The notes under the pieces were generated by a model. It ran no database searches. It was not told the origin of the DNA and saw nothing but the letters and a program-made list of their open reading frames with translations. A stretch of 34,325 bases of DNA from assembly GCA_020350425.1 (NCBI GenBank), contig CP070716.1:1932412-1966736 (forward strand), read 5' to 3'. This document shows positions 10,110 through 18,631 of the stretch, in pieces. Numbering within the stretch: position 1 is the first letter of the stretch; every line of letters starts with the position of its first letter. The position numbers and the translations under genes were made by a program. Origin of the DNA: Gemmatimonadota bacterium (lineage in GTDB: Bacteria > Gemmatimonadota > Gemmatimonadetes > Gemmatimonadales > GWC2-71-9).

Positions 10110-10846
10110 CACGAGAGCCACCCCACGACCAGGGCGAACCCGGCGGCGGCGAGCCCGAACCGGAGGGTCCCGAACGTCGGGACGATCCAACGCGAGAACA
10201 CGATCGCCAGCGCCGCCACCAGCCCGATGCTCAGCCGCGTGCGCATCTGAAACTCCTCGGCCAGCCACTCGGCGACCACCGGCAGCGCGAACCCGACGGC
10301 GATGGCGGCGATGGGGCCGACCACCCTGAGCCCCTGCTGGATGCTTCCCGCGGTGAGCTCCTGTGCGATCGCCGGACCACTACGCCACCCGGCCCGCAGC
10401 CCCCACACCCGAATGGCCAGGTGGACGGCGTTGTACGCGACCAGGAAGCTCACGATGCCAGCCAGGGGTGACACCGTGGCCGTGACGACGAGGCCGAGTC
10501 CGACGGCCGCCGGCAGCACGCCCGCCCAGAACAGCCTGTCGCCCACCGAGCCGAGCGGGCCGATGAGCGCGTGCCGCAGGCGCCGCACCTGCTCCCCCGG
10601 AAGCCCGTCGTGCTCCGCCCGCGCCACCGCGCCCACCGCCATCCCGCCCATGTAGGGATGCGCGTTGAAGAACTCCGTGGCGCGGCACATCGCCTCACGA
10701 TAGGGCTCTCCCGTGCGCCCCCCGGGGAGGTCCCGAAGCAGCGGCTCGCTTGCGTGGGCCATCCCCACGCCGACCAGGCGGTCGTAGTTCCACGAGGCCT
10801 GGAACAGCAGCGTGCGCCAGAGGGCGCTGGCGATGCGGACGTTCAT
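10109..10846 (-). CDS. PTS mannose/fructose/sorbose-family membrane component EIID
   Basis: Membrane component that forms the sugar channel with EIIC. The 245-residue product begins like the family (ALWRTLLFQASWNYDRLVGV), has FFNAHPYMGGMAVGAVARAE and the signature LIGPLGSVGDRLFWAGVLPA near residues 93-112, then several hydrophobic segments. It is somewhat shorter than the approximately 280 residues of E. coli ManZ. ATG at 10846 overlaps the EIIC stop by four bases. The sugar is unknown: the family handles mannose, fructose, sorbose, N-acetylgalactosamine and others, and nothing nearby is a diagnostic catabolic gene. Confidence 0.93.
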   Translation of the reverse strand: MNVRIASALWRTLLFQASWNYDRLVGVGMAHASEPLLRDLPGGRTGEPYREAMCRATEFFNAHPYMGGMAVGAVARAEHDGLPGEQVRRLRHALIGPLGSVGDRLFWAGVLPAAVGLGLVVTATVSPLAGIVSFLVAYNAVHLAIRVWGLRAGWRSGPAIAQELTAGSIQQGLRVVGPIAAIAVGFALPVVAEWLAEEFQMRTRLSIGLVAALAIVFSRWIVPTFGTLRFGLAAAGFALVVGWLS

Positions 10847-11511
10847 GTGACGACCACCCAGACGACACCCGCCGCCACACCCAAGACGAACCAGCGCAGG
10901 TGGAGGCCGCGGCCACTGAGTCGCATCCCGCCGGTGGCCCCCGCGCCGAGCGCCGCGCCGATGAGCACGATGGTGACCAAAACGGCACCCTGCACCGTCA
11001 CGGGTGGCCAGCGGTACACGAGCGCCGCGATGGCGAGCCCCAGGACCGTGACGACGGCGGAGCGCAGTGCGTCGCGTAGCAGCCCCCGCATCTGGGTGGC
11101 GCGCACGACCGCCGCATCGCCGGCGTCGAGCGCCTCACGCCGGTACCGCACGTCGGCCGTGTTGAGTCCGCGCACCGCGCGGATCCCAAGCTCTCCGAGA
11201 TAGGCCACGGCGAGCCCCACGCACACGCCGATCCCGGTGCCGAGCGCGCCCGGCGCGCCCGCCGCGGTGGCGGCTGCCGCCACGGCGCCGAGTCCGTAGT
11301 CGGGGTAGCGCGCCGCTCCCACCGGGAGCACGTCGAGGGCGAACAGCTCCAGCACCGCACCGACGGTGGCCCCCCCCACGGGGTCACCCGCGATGGCCCC
11401 AGCCACCGTTCCCGCTACAAGCGGTCGGGCAATCATCACCTGGCCGACACTCACCAGGTCGAGCCCGACCACCGTGCCCCAGAGCAGCAGCCACGCCAGC
11501 GTCTCGATCAT
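10843..11511 (-). CDS. PTS mannose/fructose/sorbose-family membrane component EIIC
   Basis: Polytopic membrane protein of 222 residues with about seven hydrophobic segments. It shows the family-like pattern RPLVAGTVAGAIAGDPVGGA followed by VGAVLELFALDVLPVGAARYPDYG. It would bind and translocate the sugar with EIID. ATG at 11511 overlaps the EIIB stop by four bases; a longer open frame upstream (to 11706) is not PTS-like and would run through EIIB. Shorter than the usual approximately 260 residues, with the shortfall apparently in loops and termini, so substrate range cannot be inferred. Confidence 0.9.
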   Translation of the reverse strand: MIETLAWLLLWGTVVGLDLVSVGQVMIARPLVAGTVAGAIAGDPVGGATVGAVLELFALDVLPVGAARYPDYGLGAVAAAATAAGAPGALGTGIGVCVGLAVAYLGELGIRAVRGLNTADVRYRREALDAGDAAVVRATQMRGLLRDALRSAVVTVLGLAIAALVYRWPPVTVQGAVLVTIVLIGAALGAGATGGMRLSGRGLHLRWFVLGVAAGVVWVVVT

Positions 11512-11981
11512 GCGAACTCGTCCAGAGGTACGGCCCTGGCCGTGGGGACGTCCTGAGCCGTGACCTGCACCCCGCGCTCGGACAGGGTGTGGAGTTGCCG
11601 CGCCTCGTCCTCCGACAGGTACACGTACGACAGGCGCTGCGACCGAGCGGTGCCGTCGTGCAGCCCGCCGACGTTTACCGCCTTGATGCCCTCGGAACGC
11701 CCGCACAGCCGCACGATCGTCTCCACGTCACCCACCAGGAGGATCGTGCGCAGCGGCTCGGTGCCCCATTCCTCGACGAGCCGGGCCGCCTCGTCCACCG
11801 AGGCGAATTCGACCGCCAGCCCCGCCGGGACGCTCAGCCGGTAGAGCTCGCGCTCCCAGTCGTTGGCATTCACCTCGTCGTTCACCAGCACGATGCGCTG
11901 CGCGCCGAGCGCCTGCACCCACCCCACCACCACCTGCCCGTGAATGAGGCGGTCGTCCACGCGCGTCAACACGATGCTCAT
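11508..11981 (-). CDS. PTS mannose/fructose/sorbose-family EIIB
   Basis: Cytoplasmic phosphotransfer domain that passes phosphate from EIIA to the incoming sugar. The 157-residue product opens with [20 protein letters not shown], the phosphorylation motif of this family, with His14 as the expected active residue. It also has [15 protein letters not shown] and the VNVGGLHD stretch typical of the fold. ATG at 11981 overlaps the EIIA stop by four bases. Here EIIA and EIIB are separate chains, unlike the fused ManX of E. coli. Confidence 0.95.
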   Translation of the reverse strand: MSIVLTRVDDRLIHGQVVVGWVQALGAQRIVLVNDEVNANDWERELYRLSVPAGLAVEFASVDEAARLVEEWGTEPLRTILLVGDVETIVRLCGRSEGIKAVNVGGLHDGTARSQRLSYVYLSEDEARQLHTLSERGVQVTAQDVPTARAVPLDEFA

Positions 11982-12358
11982 GAGGTGACGGAGCGAATAC
12001 CGCGGTTTCCCGCGGCGGCCGCGCGGTCCGCCGCCTCGGCCGGGGCCAGATCGCGGTGGTACACGAAATCCAGGAGCATGGGGAGGTTCACGCCGGCGAC
12101 GACCGCGACGTTGCCCCGCTCGCGCAGCTCCTTTAGCACCGCGACGAAGCAGCTGCCGGCCGGCATGTCCACGAACACGACCGCCGCGTCGTCGCCGACG
12201 GCCGCGGCCACGTTGGCGCAGAGGGTGTCACGGCTGGTGCCGCGATTACTCAGTGCGACCAGGGCATCCTCCTCGCCCGTGATGCCCCGCACCGCGTCGA
12301 CCAGCGCCTGAGCGACCCCGGCGTGCGACACCACGACTCCCTTGAGCCCGTCACTCAT
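11978..12358 (-). CDS. PTS mannose-family EIIA
   Basis: Cytoplasmic phosphocarrier of 126 residues that accepts phosphate from HPr. The start [19 protein letters not shown] places the expected phosphohistidine at His12. [18 protein letters not shown] and [12 protein letters not shown] follow (the latter like the VDLFGGTP region of the family), then [13 protein letters not shown] near the end. ATG at 12358 overlaps the hprK stop by eight bases. It could serve the EIIB-EIIC-EIID permease encoded next, act as a purely regulatory EIIA as in many alpha- and betaproteobacteria, or do both. Confidence 0.93.
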   Translation of the reverse strand: MSDGLKGVVVSHAGVAQALVDAVRGITGEEDALVALSNRGTSRDTLCANVAAAVGDDAAVVFVDMPAGSCFVAVLKELRERGNVAVVAGVNLPMLLDFVYHRDLAPAEAADRAAAAGNRGIRSVTS

Positions 12359-13319
12359 AATCTTCGGACAGGTACTCCCGGAGCTCGACCTGCTTGGCCA
12401 TGTGCTGAATGAGACGGTCGTTGAATTCCTTGGCGGAATCGACCCCACTGTAGCGCAAAAGGTGGTTCATGGCCACGACCTCACAGATCACCGTGAGGTT
12501 CTTGCCCGGGTTCAGTGGAATCACCACCATCGGCAGCTCGACGTCGAGCAGGCTCGTCGTTTGCCCGGTGAGGCCGGTGCGCTCGAAATCCCGCTCGGAC
12601 TCCCAATCCACGAGCTCCACCACGACCTCGATGCGCTTCTGCTGCCGCACCGCGCGCACGCCGAAGAGCGACATGATGTCGACGAGTCCGACCCCGCGAA
12701 TCTCCATGTAGCGATGCGCCAGATCGTCCGCCTTCCCGATCAGCACACCGCCTCCGCGATGCGTGAGGTGCACGACGTCGTCTGCGACGAGCCGGTGCCC
12801 CCGCTCCACCAGGTCGAGCACGCACTCGCTCTTGCCGATCCCGCTGCGGCCCGTGAAGAGCAGGCCTACGCCGTAGACGTCGGCCAGCGAGGCGTGCAGG
12901 GTCGTGCTGGGCGCGAACACTTCGATGAGGTAGGGCGAGATCCGTCGGTAGAACTCGGCCGTCTTCAGGCTGGTTCGGATGACGGGAATGCCACGCTCCT
13001 TGCCCATCCTGGTCAACTCACGCGGGACCGCTTGTCCCTTGGTGACGAATACGCAGGGGAGATCGAACCCCATGAAGGTCTCGACCGACTTGCGACGCTG
13101 CTCTGCCGAGAGCGACCGCAGGTAGGCGATCTCGGTCTGCCCCAGCGCGTAGACTCGCTCGGGCGCGAACCGTGCCGTGAATCCCGCAAACACCAGCCCG
13201 GGGCTGGAGACCTCCGGCACCGTGATTTCCCGGTCGAGCCCCTGCTCTCCCGCGAGCACCTCGAGGTGCAGCGAGTCGCCCTTGCGCTCGAGTACGTCCC
13301 GCACGGTGAGTCGTGGCAT
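12351..13319 (-). CDS. hprK: HPr kinase/phosphorylase
   Basis: Bifunctional enzyme that phosphorylates HPr at Ser46 using ATP or pyrophosphate and removes that phosphate again. The 322-residue product has a variable N-terminal domain and a catalytic domain with His142 ([14 protein letters not shown]), Walker A GRSGIGKS (157-164), [10 protein letters not shown] (174-183), and the family signature [15 protein letters not shown] (206-220). Full length for the family (about 310-330). It follows hpf by three bases and overlaps the EIIA gene by eight. HPr encoded four genes downstream retains Ser46, so the regulatory circuit is complete in this window. Confidence 0.96.
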   Translation of the reverse strand: MPRLTVRDVLERKGDSLHLEVLAGEQGLDREITVPEVSSPGLVFAGFTARFAPERVYALGQTEIAYLRSLSAEQRRKSVETFMGFDLPCVFVTKGQAVPRELTRMGKERGIPVIRTSLKTAEFYRRISPYLIEVFAPSTTLHASLADVYGVGLLFTGRSGIGKSECVLDLVERGHRLVADDVVHLTHRGGGVLIGKADDLAHRYMEIRGVGLVDIMSLFGVRAVRQQKRIEVVVELVDWESERDFERTGLTGQTTSLLDVELPMVVIPLNPGKNLTVICEVVAMNHLLRYSGVDSAKEFNDRLIQHMAKQVELREYLSEDYE

Positions 13320-13322
13320 AGG

Positions 13323-13625
13323 CTACGTCGCCGATGGGCGGCGGGCGGGGCGCCGCGGTACCTTGTCGAGCTGATTACGCACCTTCGCCACGGCGCTGTC
13401 GAGCGCCGTCTGGAAGTCGGCGGCCTCGGCCGTGGCCACCTTCACCTGGCCGCGTGGCAAATAGAGGTGGAGCTCGACGACCTTCTGCCCGTGATCGGCG
13501 TCGAACACGACTTCAGCCCGCTGGGGTCTGTGCGCCGCCTTCGCCACCTTCGCCACCAGGGTCTCGGCCCGCTCCTTCAGTTCCTCGGGTATCTCGCAGT
13601 GCCGTGCGGTCAGAGTCGTGCGCAT
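13323..13625 (-). CDS. hpf: Ribosome hibernation promoting factor, short HPF/YfiA type
   Basis: Ribosome-associated protein that helps park ribosomes when growth slows. The 100-residue product begins MRTTLTARHCEIPEELKERA and continues with the family beta-alpha pattern, AEVVFDADHGQKVVELHLYL and DFQTALDSAVAKVRNQLDK. It has the short form only, with no C-terminal dimerisation domain. ATG at 13625 with GGAG nine bases upstream, located over the end of the glycosyltransferase gene. Adjacency to hprK and PTS genes matches the proteobacterial rpoN-hpf-ptsN-hprK neighbourhood, although rpoN and ptsN are absent here. Confidence 0.9.
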   Translation of the reverse strand: MRTTLTARHCEIPEELKERAETLVAKVAKAAHRPQRAEVVFDADHGQKVVELHLYLPRGQVKVATAEAADFQTALDSAVAKVRNQLDKVPRRPARRPSAT

Positions 13626-13631
13626 GGATGG

Positions 13632-14762
13632 TCACTCCTTACGCCCACCACGGGCGTGGTGCACGGTTTCCAGAAGATGAGCCTCCGTCTGCTCCGCGGC
13701 GCCGTCCCACGAGAGTTCGGTGGCAAAGCGCCGCGCCGCCCGGCCGAACGTCTCCACCTCGCCGACGTCGTCGCTCAGGCGCAGCAGCGCCGCCGCCAAT
13801 GCCTCGGGATCGTCGTGGGGTACCAGTATTCCAGTTTCGCCGTCACGCACAGATTCGCGCAAGCCGGGGCTGTTGGAGGCGATGGCTGGGGTGCCACAGG
13901 CGGCGGCCTCCACGTTGGAGATGCCCCAGCCCTCCTTCACCGACGGGAAAACCACCCCCCAGGCCTGCCGCAGGAGCTCCCTCTTCCGCGCTTCGCTCAC
14001 GAAGCCCAGAAATTCTACCGCGCCCGCCAAGCCCAGCCGTCCACGAATGCTCTCGAGGCGCTCGCGATCGTCTCCTCCCCCGGCGATCTCCAGCCGCAGA
14101 TCCGGCCGGCGCTCCCGCGCCAGGGCGACCGCTCGGAGGGCGGTCTCTACTCCTTTATAACGCTTGAGCCGGCCCACGTACAGAAAGGTCGGGGTCGGCG
14201 TGCGCATCACCCCCGCGTCGGGAGCGTACCACTCGGCATCCACCCCTGGGTAGATGACCCGAACGGCGGCGCGGTCCACGCCCCGCGCCACCAGGTCCTC
14301 CTTGGTGCTGTCGCTGATCGCATGGAACGCCGCGCGTCGGTACACCCGGGGTATGGGCTTCTCGGCGAGCCACACAATGGTCGCCACCGGCAGCGACGCC
14401 TCCCGGAACGCGGTGCTGCCAAACAGGTGCGGCACGATGACGTAGAAGGGAAGCCGGGTGACGCTGGGCAGGTAGAGCGGGAGCTTGTTGATGTCTTCCA
14501 CCACCACGTCGTACTCCGCGGCGCGGAGCAGGCCGCGCACGGCGCGTCGGCCCTTGAGGGCGAAGGTGTGCCGCCCCCCGAAGCGATGGACACGGATGCC
14601 GTCGATCGCCGCCGTGGGCGCCGCGCCCTGCCATCCGGAGGCGACGAGCGTCACCTCGTGTCCCCGCTCCACGAGGCGGCGGAAGATCTCGAAGAAGTGG
14701 ATCTCCGCCCCACCGGCCTGCGGGTTCTCCGCGTCGAGCCAGTTGACCGCGAGGATCCTCAC
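13632..14762 (-). CDS. Glycosyltransferase family 4 protein
   Basis: A 376-residue retaining glycosyltransferase with the GT-B fold. The N-terminal half has ILAVNWLDAENPQAGGAEIH, with the Gly-rich loop that contacts the sugar nucleotide. The C-terminal half has FLYVGRLKRYKGVETALRAV and the E-x7-E region EGWGISNVEAAACGTPAIAS that binds the donor. Start is GTG at 14762, sharing four bases with the nusB stop. The acceptor and donor are not evident; cell-surface glycan or glycolipid synthesis is the usual role. There are no other surface-sugar genes beside it, so it appears to be a lone enzyme carried in a housekeeping run. Confidence 0.88.
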   Translation of the reverse strand: MRILAVNWLDAENPQAGGAEIHFFEIFRRLVERGHEVTLVASGWQGAAPTAAIDGIRVHRFGGRHTFALKGRRAVRGLLRAAEYDVVVEDINKLPLYLPSVTRLPFYVIVPHLFGSTAFREASLPVATIVWLAEKPIPRVYRRAAFHAISDSTKEDLVARGVDRAAVRVIYPGVDAEWYAPDAGVMRTPTPTFLYVGRLKRYKGVETALRAVALARERRPDLRLEIAGGGDDRERLESIRGRLGLAGAVEFLGFVSEARKRELLRQAWGVVFPSVKEGWGISNVEAAACGTPAIASNSPGLRESVRDGETGILVPHDDPEALAAALLRLSDDVGEVETFGRAARRFATELSWDGAAEQTEAHLLETVHHARGGRKE

Positions 14763-15175
14763 AGTCGCCCCGCCTGCCGGGCCAGAGCGTCGATGACGCC
14801 GTTGACGAAGCCCGGCGCCTTCGCGCCCGCGAACCAATGCGCCAAGCGCACCGCTTCGGTGATGACCACCCGGGGCGGGACGTCACCGCACTCGAGCTCG
14901 TGCAGGGCGAGGCGCAGGATGTTCTGCTCGATGATACCGATACGGTCGATGCGCCAGTTCTCGGCGGCTCGGGCAATTTCGACATCGAGCCGCTCGACCT
15001 CCTGGGCGACTCCCGCGGCGAAACGCTCCGCCTCCTCCACCTCGGCCTGCCAGCGGGGCGCGCCGCGTAGCAGACGCTCGACGACGTCCCGCATTGGCGG
15101 GCGGCCCTGAAGCTCCCAGACATACAGCAGCTGGAGGGTCCGGGCGCGCCGCCGACTCTCAGCTCTCAGCACCAT
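14759..15175 (-). CDS. nusB: Transcription antitermination factor NusB
   Basis: Small helical RNA-binding protein that works with NusE in rRNA antitermination. The 138-residue product shows RRRARTLQLLYVWELQGRP at the start, then WRIDRIGIIEQNILRLALHE and PPRVVITEAVRLAHWFAGAK, and ends FVNGVIDALARQAGRL, all diagnostic of NusB. I take the ATG at 15175, overlapping ribH by 17 bases; the GTG next to it is an alternative. The ribH-nusB order is one of the most conserved bacterial gene pairs. Confidence 0.94.
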   Translation of the reverse strand: MVLRAESRRRARTLQLLYVWELQGRPPMRDVVERLLRGAPRWQAEVEEAERFAAGVAQEVERLDVEIARAAENWRIDRIGIIEQNILRLALHELECGDVPPRVVITEAVRLAHWFAGAKAPGFVNGVIDALARQAGRL

Positions 15176-15638
15176 TCTCGAGCGCTTGCAGTGCGCGGCG
15201 CGTATCGATCGCCGCCTGAGCGGCCTCCTCCCCCTTGTTCCCCGCCGCCCCACCGGCCCGCGCCTGGGCCTGCGCGAGCGTGTCGCAGGTGAGAAGCCCG
15301 AATCCCACGGGGAGCCCGAAGCGACCCGCGGCATCGATGAGGCCGCGCGTTGCCGCCTGGGAGACGTACTCGAAGTGGGGCGTCTCCCCGCGGATCACCG
15401 CGCCGAGCGCGACCGCCAGCTCGTAGCGCCCCGTGGCAAGACCGCGACGCACCACCACGGGAAGCTCGAACGCACCGGGAACCCAGATCACGTCCACCGC
15501 GTCGTCGGTGAACCCGGCGCGCGCGAGCGCCCCCCGCGCCCCATCCAGCAGCTTCCGCGTCACCCCCTCGTTGAAGCGGCTGACCACGATCAGCGCCCGC
15601 CCCACGGCGCGCGCTCCTCCATGCGTCGACGAGGTCAT
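15159..15638 (-). CDS. ribH: 6,7-dimethyl-8-ribityllumazine synthase
   Basis: Condenses the ribD product with 3,4-dihydroxy-2-butanone 4-phosphate to give lumazine, the penultimate riboflavin step. The 159-residue product has ALIVVSRFNEGVTRKLLDGA, WVPGAFELPVVVRR, GAVIRGETPHFEYVSQAATR (with the catalytic His) and FGLLTCDTLAQAQARAG. Full length. ATG at 15638 begins directly after the ribBA stop, with no gap. Part of the ribD-ribE-ribBA-ribH run. Confidence 0.96.
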   Translation of the reverse strand: MTSSTHGGARAVGRALIVVSRFNEGVTRKLLDGARGALARAGFTDDAVDVIWVPGAFELPVVVRRGLATGRYELAVALGAVIRGETPHFEYVSQAATRGLIDAAGRFGLPVGFGLLTCDTLAQAQARAGGAAGNKGEEAAQAAIDTRRALQALENGAES

Positions 15639-16844
15639 CTAATGGGCGAAGAGGTGGCCGAGCTTGTCGCGCTTGACCCGGAGGTAGGCCCGGCTCTCCT
15701 CACTGGCGGCGGTCACGAGCGGTACGCGCTCCACGATCTCGAGACCGTAACCGTCGAGCCCGACCATCTTGCGGGGGTTGTTGGTCAACACCCTGATGGA
15801 GCTGAGCCCCAGATCCATGAGGATCTGTGCACCGATCCCGTAGTTGCGCAGGTCCGGCGCGAAGCCCAATGCCTCGTTCGCCTCCACGGTGTCCCTGCCC
15901 GAGTCCTGCAGCTCGTAGGCCTTGAGCTTGTTCAGCAGGCCGATGCCGCGCCCTTCCTGATCGAGATAGACCACGACGCCCTGTCCCTCCTCGGCGATCA
16001 TGCGCATCGCGGCCTCGAGCTGTGGACCACAATCGCAGCGGTGTGAGCCGAAGACGTCGCCCGTGAGGCACTTCGAGTGCATCCGCACCAGCACGTTCTG
16101 CTTCCCCTCCACGTCGCCGAACACCAGGGCCACGTGCTCGTGGCTGTCCACGTCGTTCTGGTAGCCGATGATGCGGAACTCGCCGTGTGACGTGGGGAGC
16201 CGCGCGTCGGCGATGCGGTGCACCAGACGCTCGTTCTGCAGCCGGTACGCCACCAGCTGCGCCACGGTCACGAAGGTGAGGCCGTGTTTCGCGGCAAACG
16301 TCTCGAGCTGCGGGCGCCGCATCATGGTGCCGTCCTCGGCGAGCACTTCGCAGATGACCCCCGCCGGGTAGAGTCCGGCGAGGCGCGCCAGGTCCACGCT
16401 CGCCTCAGTGTGTCCGACCCGCTGGAGTACGCCGCCCGGCCGGCTCCGCAGCGGGAAGACGTGTCCGGGGCGCCGCAGGTCGGAGGGCACCGTGGCCGGG
16501 TCGATGGCGACTTGCACCGTCTTGGCGCGGTCGGCCGCCGAGATCCCGGTCGTCACCCCGAACCGCTTTGCAGCATCCACGCTCACCGTGAAGGCCGTCT
16601 CGTACGCGTCGGAGCTCTCCTCCGCCATCTGGGGCAGCCCCAGCGCCTGGCACCGCTCCGACGTCAGCGTGAGGCAGACGAGACCACGCCCGTGGATGGC
16701 CATGAAGTTGACCATGTCCGGCGTGACCCGCTCCGCCGCGCCGACGAGGTCGCCTTCGCTCTCACGGTCCTCGTCGTCCGCCACCAGAACGAGCTTGCCC
16801 GCCCGAACGTCCTCGATGGCCTGCTCGATCGTTCCGAACTTCAT
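15639..16844 (-). CDS. ribBA: Bifunctional 3,4-dihydroxy-2-butanone-4-phosphate synthase / GTP cyclohydrolase II
   Basis: Supplies both branches of riboflavin synthesis from ribulose 5-phosphate and GTP. Residues 1-200 form the DHBP synthase domain with ADDEDRESEGDLVGAA and RPGHVFPLRSRPGGVLQR. Residues 205-401 form GTP cyclohydrolase II with the zinc cysteines in CLTGDVFGSHRCDCG and YLDQEGRGIGLLNKLKAY. At 401 residues both domains look intact. ATG at 16844 has a strong GAGGAAGG site four bases upstream; the open frame extends beyond it but without family similarity. A 93-base gap separates it from ribE. Confidence 0.97.
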   Translation of the reverse strand: MKFGTIEQAIEDVRAGKLVLVADDEDRESEGDLVGAAERVTPDMVNFMAIHGRGLVCLTLTSERCQALGLPQMAEESSDAYETAFTVSVDAAKRFGVTTGISAADRAKTVQVAIDPATVPSDLRRPGHVFPLRSRPGGVLQRVGHTEASVDLARLAGLYPAGVICEVLAEDGTMMRRPQLETFAAKHGLTFVTVAQLVAYRLQNERLVHRIADARLPTSHGEFRIIGYQNDVDSHEHVALVFGDVEGKQNVLVRMHSKCLTGDVFGSHRCDCGPQLEAAMRMIAEEGQGVVVYLDQEGRGIGLLNKLKAYELQDSGRDTVEANEALGFAPDLRNYGIGAQILMDLGLSSIRVLTNNPRKMVGLDGYGLEIVERVPLVTAASEESRAYLRVKRDKLGHLFAH

Positions 16845-16937
16845 AGCGCCTTCCTCATATCCTTCAGGGAGCCGGGCGGTGGGACGACACGCGGCACGCC
16901 GCGCCACCTACCCAGCCGCTCCGCTCCCCGCTCCCCC
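16845..16937 (-). other. 93-base non-coding gap between ribE and ribBA
   Basis: On the minus strand it starts with a purine-rich run (repeats of GGGGAGC and GGAGC) and contains a short inverted repeat, CGCGG and CCGCG around four bases (16890-16903). The ribosome binding site of ribBA is at its end. I see no FMN riboswitch core and no T tract, so the role is unknown; a secondary promoter or a processing site is possible. Confidence 0.5.
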
Positions 16938-17549
16938 TTACCCGTTCCCCCCACCAGTCACTCCCCGCGTATCCAGCACCTGCTTGACGTACTTCCCGAT
17001 GATGTCGGCCTCGACGTGCACGCGATCGCCCGGCTCCAGCAACCCCAGCGTCGTATGATCTCGCGTGAACGGAATCACGGAGAGCTGCACCACGCCGGGG
17101 TGCGGAACGGCGTTGACCGTCATGCTGACACCGTCCACCGTGATGGAGCCGTAGGGCACCGAGATCTCGGCGACGTCGGGCGGCACCGCGATGTCGATGA
17201 GCACCGCGTCCGCCTCGGTCCGCACACCCCGCACCTCGGCCACCCCATCCACGTGTCCCTGCACCCAGTGGCCGCCGAACCGGTCGCCCGCCGCCATGGC
17301 GCGCTCCAGGTTGACGCGTTCGCCCACCCGGATCTCACCGAAGCGGGTCCGCCCCCGAGTGGTAACCACCGCCTCGATCGTGAACCACCCCTCTCCCGTC
17401 TCCACGATGGTCATACAGGCGCCGTTTATCGAGACGCTCTCCCCGACCGCGAGGTCGGGATACGGCGCCTCGATCGTGAGGGCGCAGCGCTCGCCCTCGC
17501 GCTGCACCCGGGCGACGCTGCCCATCGCGGTCACGATTCCGGTAAACAT
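16938..17549 (-). CDS. ribE: Riboflavin synthase, alpha chain type
   Basis: Dismutates two lumazine molecules to riboflavin. The 203-residue product has the two lumazine-binding repeats: the first from MFTGIVTAMGSV with VSINGACMTIV, the second from GGHWVQGHVDGVAEV with GSITVDGVSMTVN. Full length for the family. ATG at 17549 overlaps the end of ribD by 19 bases, so translation is probably coupled. The downstream 93-base gap is the only break in the riboflavin run. Confidence 0.96.
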   Translation of the reverse strand: MFTGIVTAMGSVARVQREGERCALTIEAPYPDLAVGESVSINGACMTIVETGEGWFTIEAVVTTRGRTRFGEIRVGERVNLERAMAAGDRFGGHWVQGHVDGVAEVRGVRTEADAVLIDIAVPPDVAEISVPYGSITVDGVSMTVNAVPHPGVVQLSVIPFTRDHTTLGLLEPGDRVHVEADIIGKYVKQVLDTRGVTGGGNG

Positions 17550-18631
17550 AGTTCCCGATCGACCACCAATAATGTATCCGGTCCCAGGGCCCGACGCTCC
17601 GTCACGGCCCAGCGGACGCTGTCCTCGAGCGGCAGCCCGCCGCGGTCACCGAAGGCGGGCACGCCCACCCCCAGCCACAGAGGTGCCTGGATCCAGTAGA
17701 TGCGGTCCACGAGGTGTGCCTCGAGCAGCGCCCCGGCGAGGGAGCCGCCCCCCTCCACCAGCACCGAGCGCATCCCCGCGCTGCGGAGCTCGGCCACGAC
17801 CTCCTCCACCCCGTCGGCCGCCCGCACCATCACGCCGGTCCCGTCGAGGTCCTTCTCGATTCGCTCGCGCGCACGCGAGCCGGTGAGCACCACGGTCGGC
17901 ACCTCCCGCGCCGTGCGCACGATCTGGGCGTCGCGCCGCACCATGCCGCTCCTGGTCAGCAACACCCTGACGGGGGGGACCCGCGGCTCCACCGCCCCGC
18001 GTACCGTGAGCAAGGGATCGTCCACCTCAACCGTGCGACGCCCCACCGCGATGCCGTCGAACCCCGCGCGCAGCCAGTGCACGTACTCGCGGGCCTCGGG
18101 ACCCGAGATCCACTTCGAGCGGCCGCTCTCATCCGCCAGAAACCCGTCGAGCGAGCTCGCTACCTTGAGGGCGATGAACGGCCGGTCGGGTCGCTTGTGC
18201 CCCCACAGGAACGGGGCGTTCAGCGCGGCCGCCTCCTCGCGCAGCAGCCCCTCCTCCACGTCGATCCCCTCCTCACGCAGGCGTTGCGCGCCGCCGCCGG
18301 CGCCTGCGGTGGGGTCCCGCAGCGCCAGTACCACGCGCGACACCCCCGCCTCGATGATCGCGTCGGTGCATGGGGGCGTCTTGCCAGCATGATTGCACGG
18401 CTCGAGGGTCACGACCATCGTGGCGCCGCGGGGATCCGCACAATGCGCGAGCGCCGCGACCTCCGCGTGCGACTCGCCGTACTCCGCGTGGAATCCCTCC
18501 CCGATCACCTCGCCGTCGGACAGCAAGACGGCGCCGACGAGGGGGTTGGGCGCGGCGCGTCCCCAGCCCCGCCGCGCAAGATCGAGCGCGCGCTCCATGG
18601 CGTGCCGTTCCGCGCGCGCCCGCTCAGACAA
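17531..18631 (-). CDS. ribD: Bifunctional diaminohydroxyphosphoribosylaminopyrimidine deaminase / reductase
   Basis: Catalyses the second and third steps of the GTP branch of riboflavin synthesis. The deaminase domain (about 10-145) shows AAPNPLVGAVL, the zinc motif HAE (55-57) and PCNHAGKTPPC (78-88). The reductase domain follows with FIALKVASSLDGFLADESGR, WISGPEAREYVHWLRAG and VLVEGGGSLAGALL. I choose TTG at 18631: GGAG lies six bases upstream (18638-18641), and it leaves about ten residues before the conserved AMERALDLARR, as in relatives. An ATG at 18598 and a GTG at 18658 are alternatives. It overlaps purM by eight bases. Confidence 0.93.
   Translation of the reverse strand: MSERARAERHAMERALDLARRGWGRAAPNPLVGAVLLSDGEVIGEGFHAEYGESHAEVAALAHCADPRGATMVVTLEPCNHAGKTPPCTDAIIEAGVSRVVLALRDPTAGAGGGAQRLREEGIDVEEGLLREEAAALNAPFLWGHKRPDRPFIALKVASSLDGFLADESGRSKWISGPEAREYVHWLRAGFDGIAVGRRTVEVDDPLLTVRGAVEPRVPPVRVLLTRSGMVRRDAQIVRTAREVPTVVLTGSRARERIEKDLDGTGVMVRAADGVEEVVAELRSAGMRSVLVEGGGSLAGALLEAHLVDRIYWIQAPLWLGVGVPAFGDRGGLPLEDSVRWAVTERRALGPDTLLVVDRELCLPES

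Noticed and set aside
12342..15110. Very long plus-strand open frame (over 900 codons) with no stop
   Set aside because: It is antisense to hprK, hpf, the glycosyltransferase and nusB, all of which have clear motifs. High GC suppresses stop codons in the antisense frames; the translation is rich in Arg, His and Gly with no recognisable motif.
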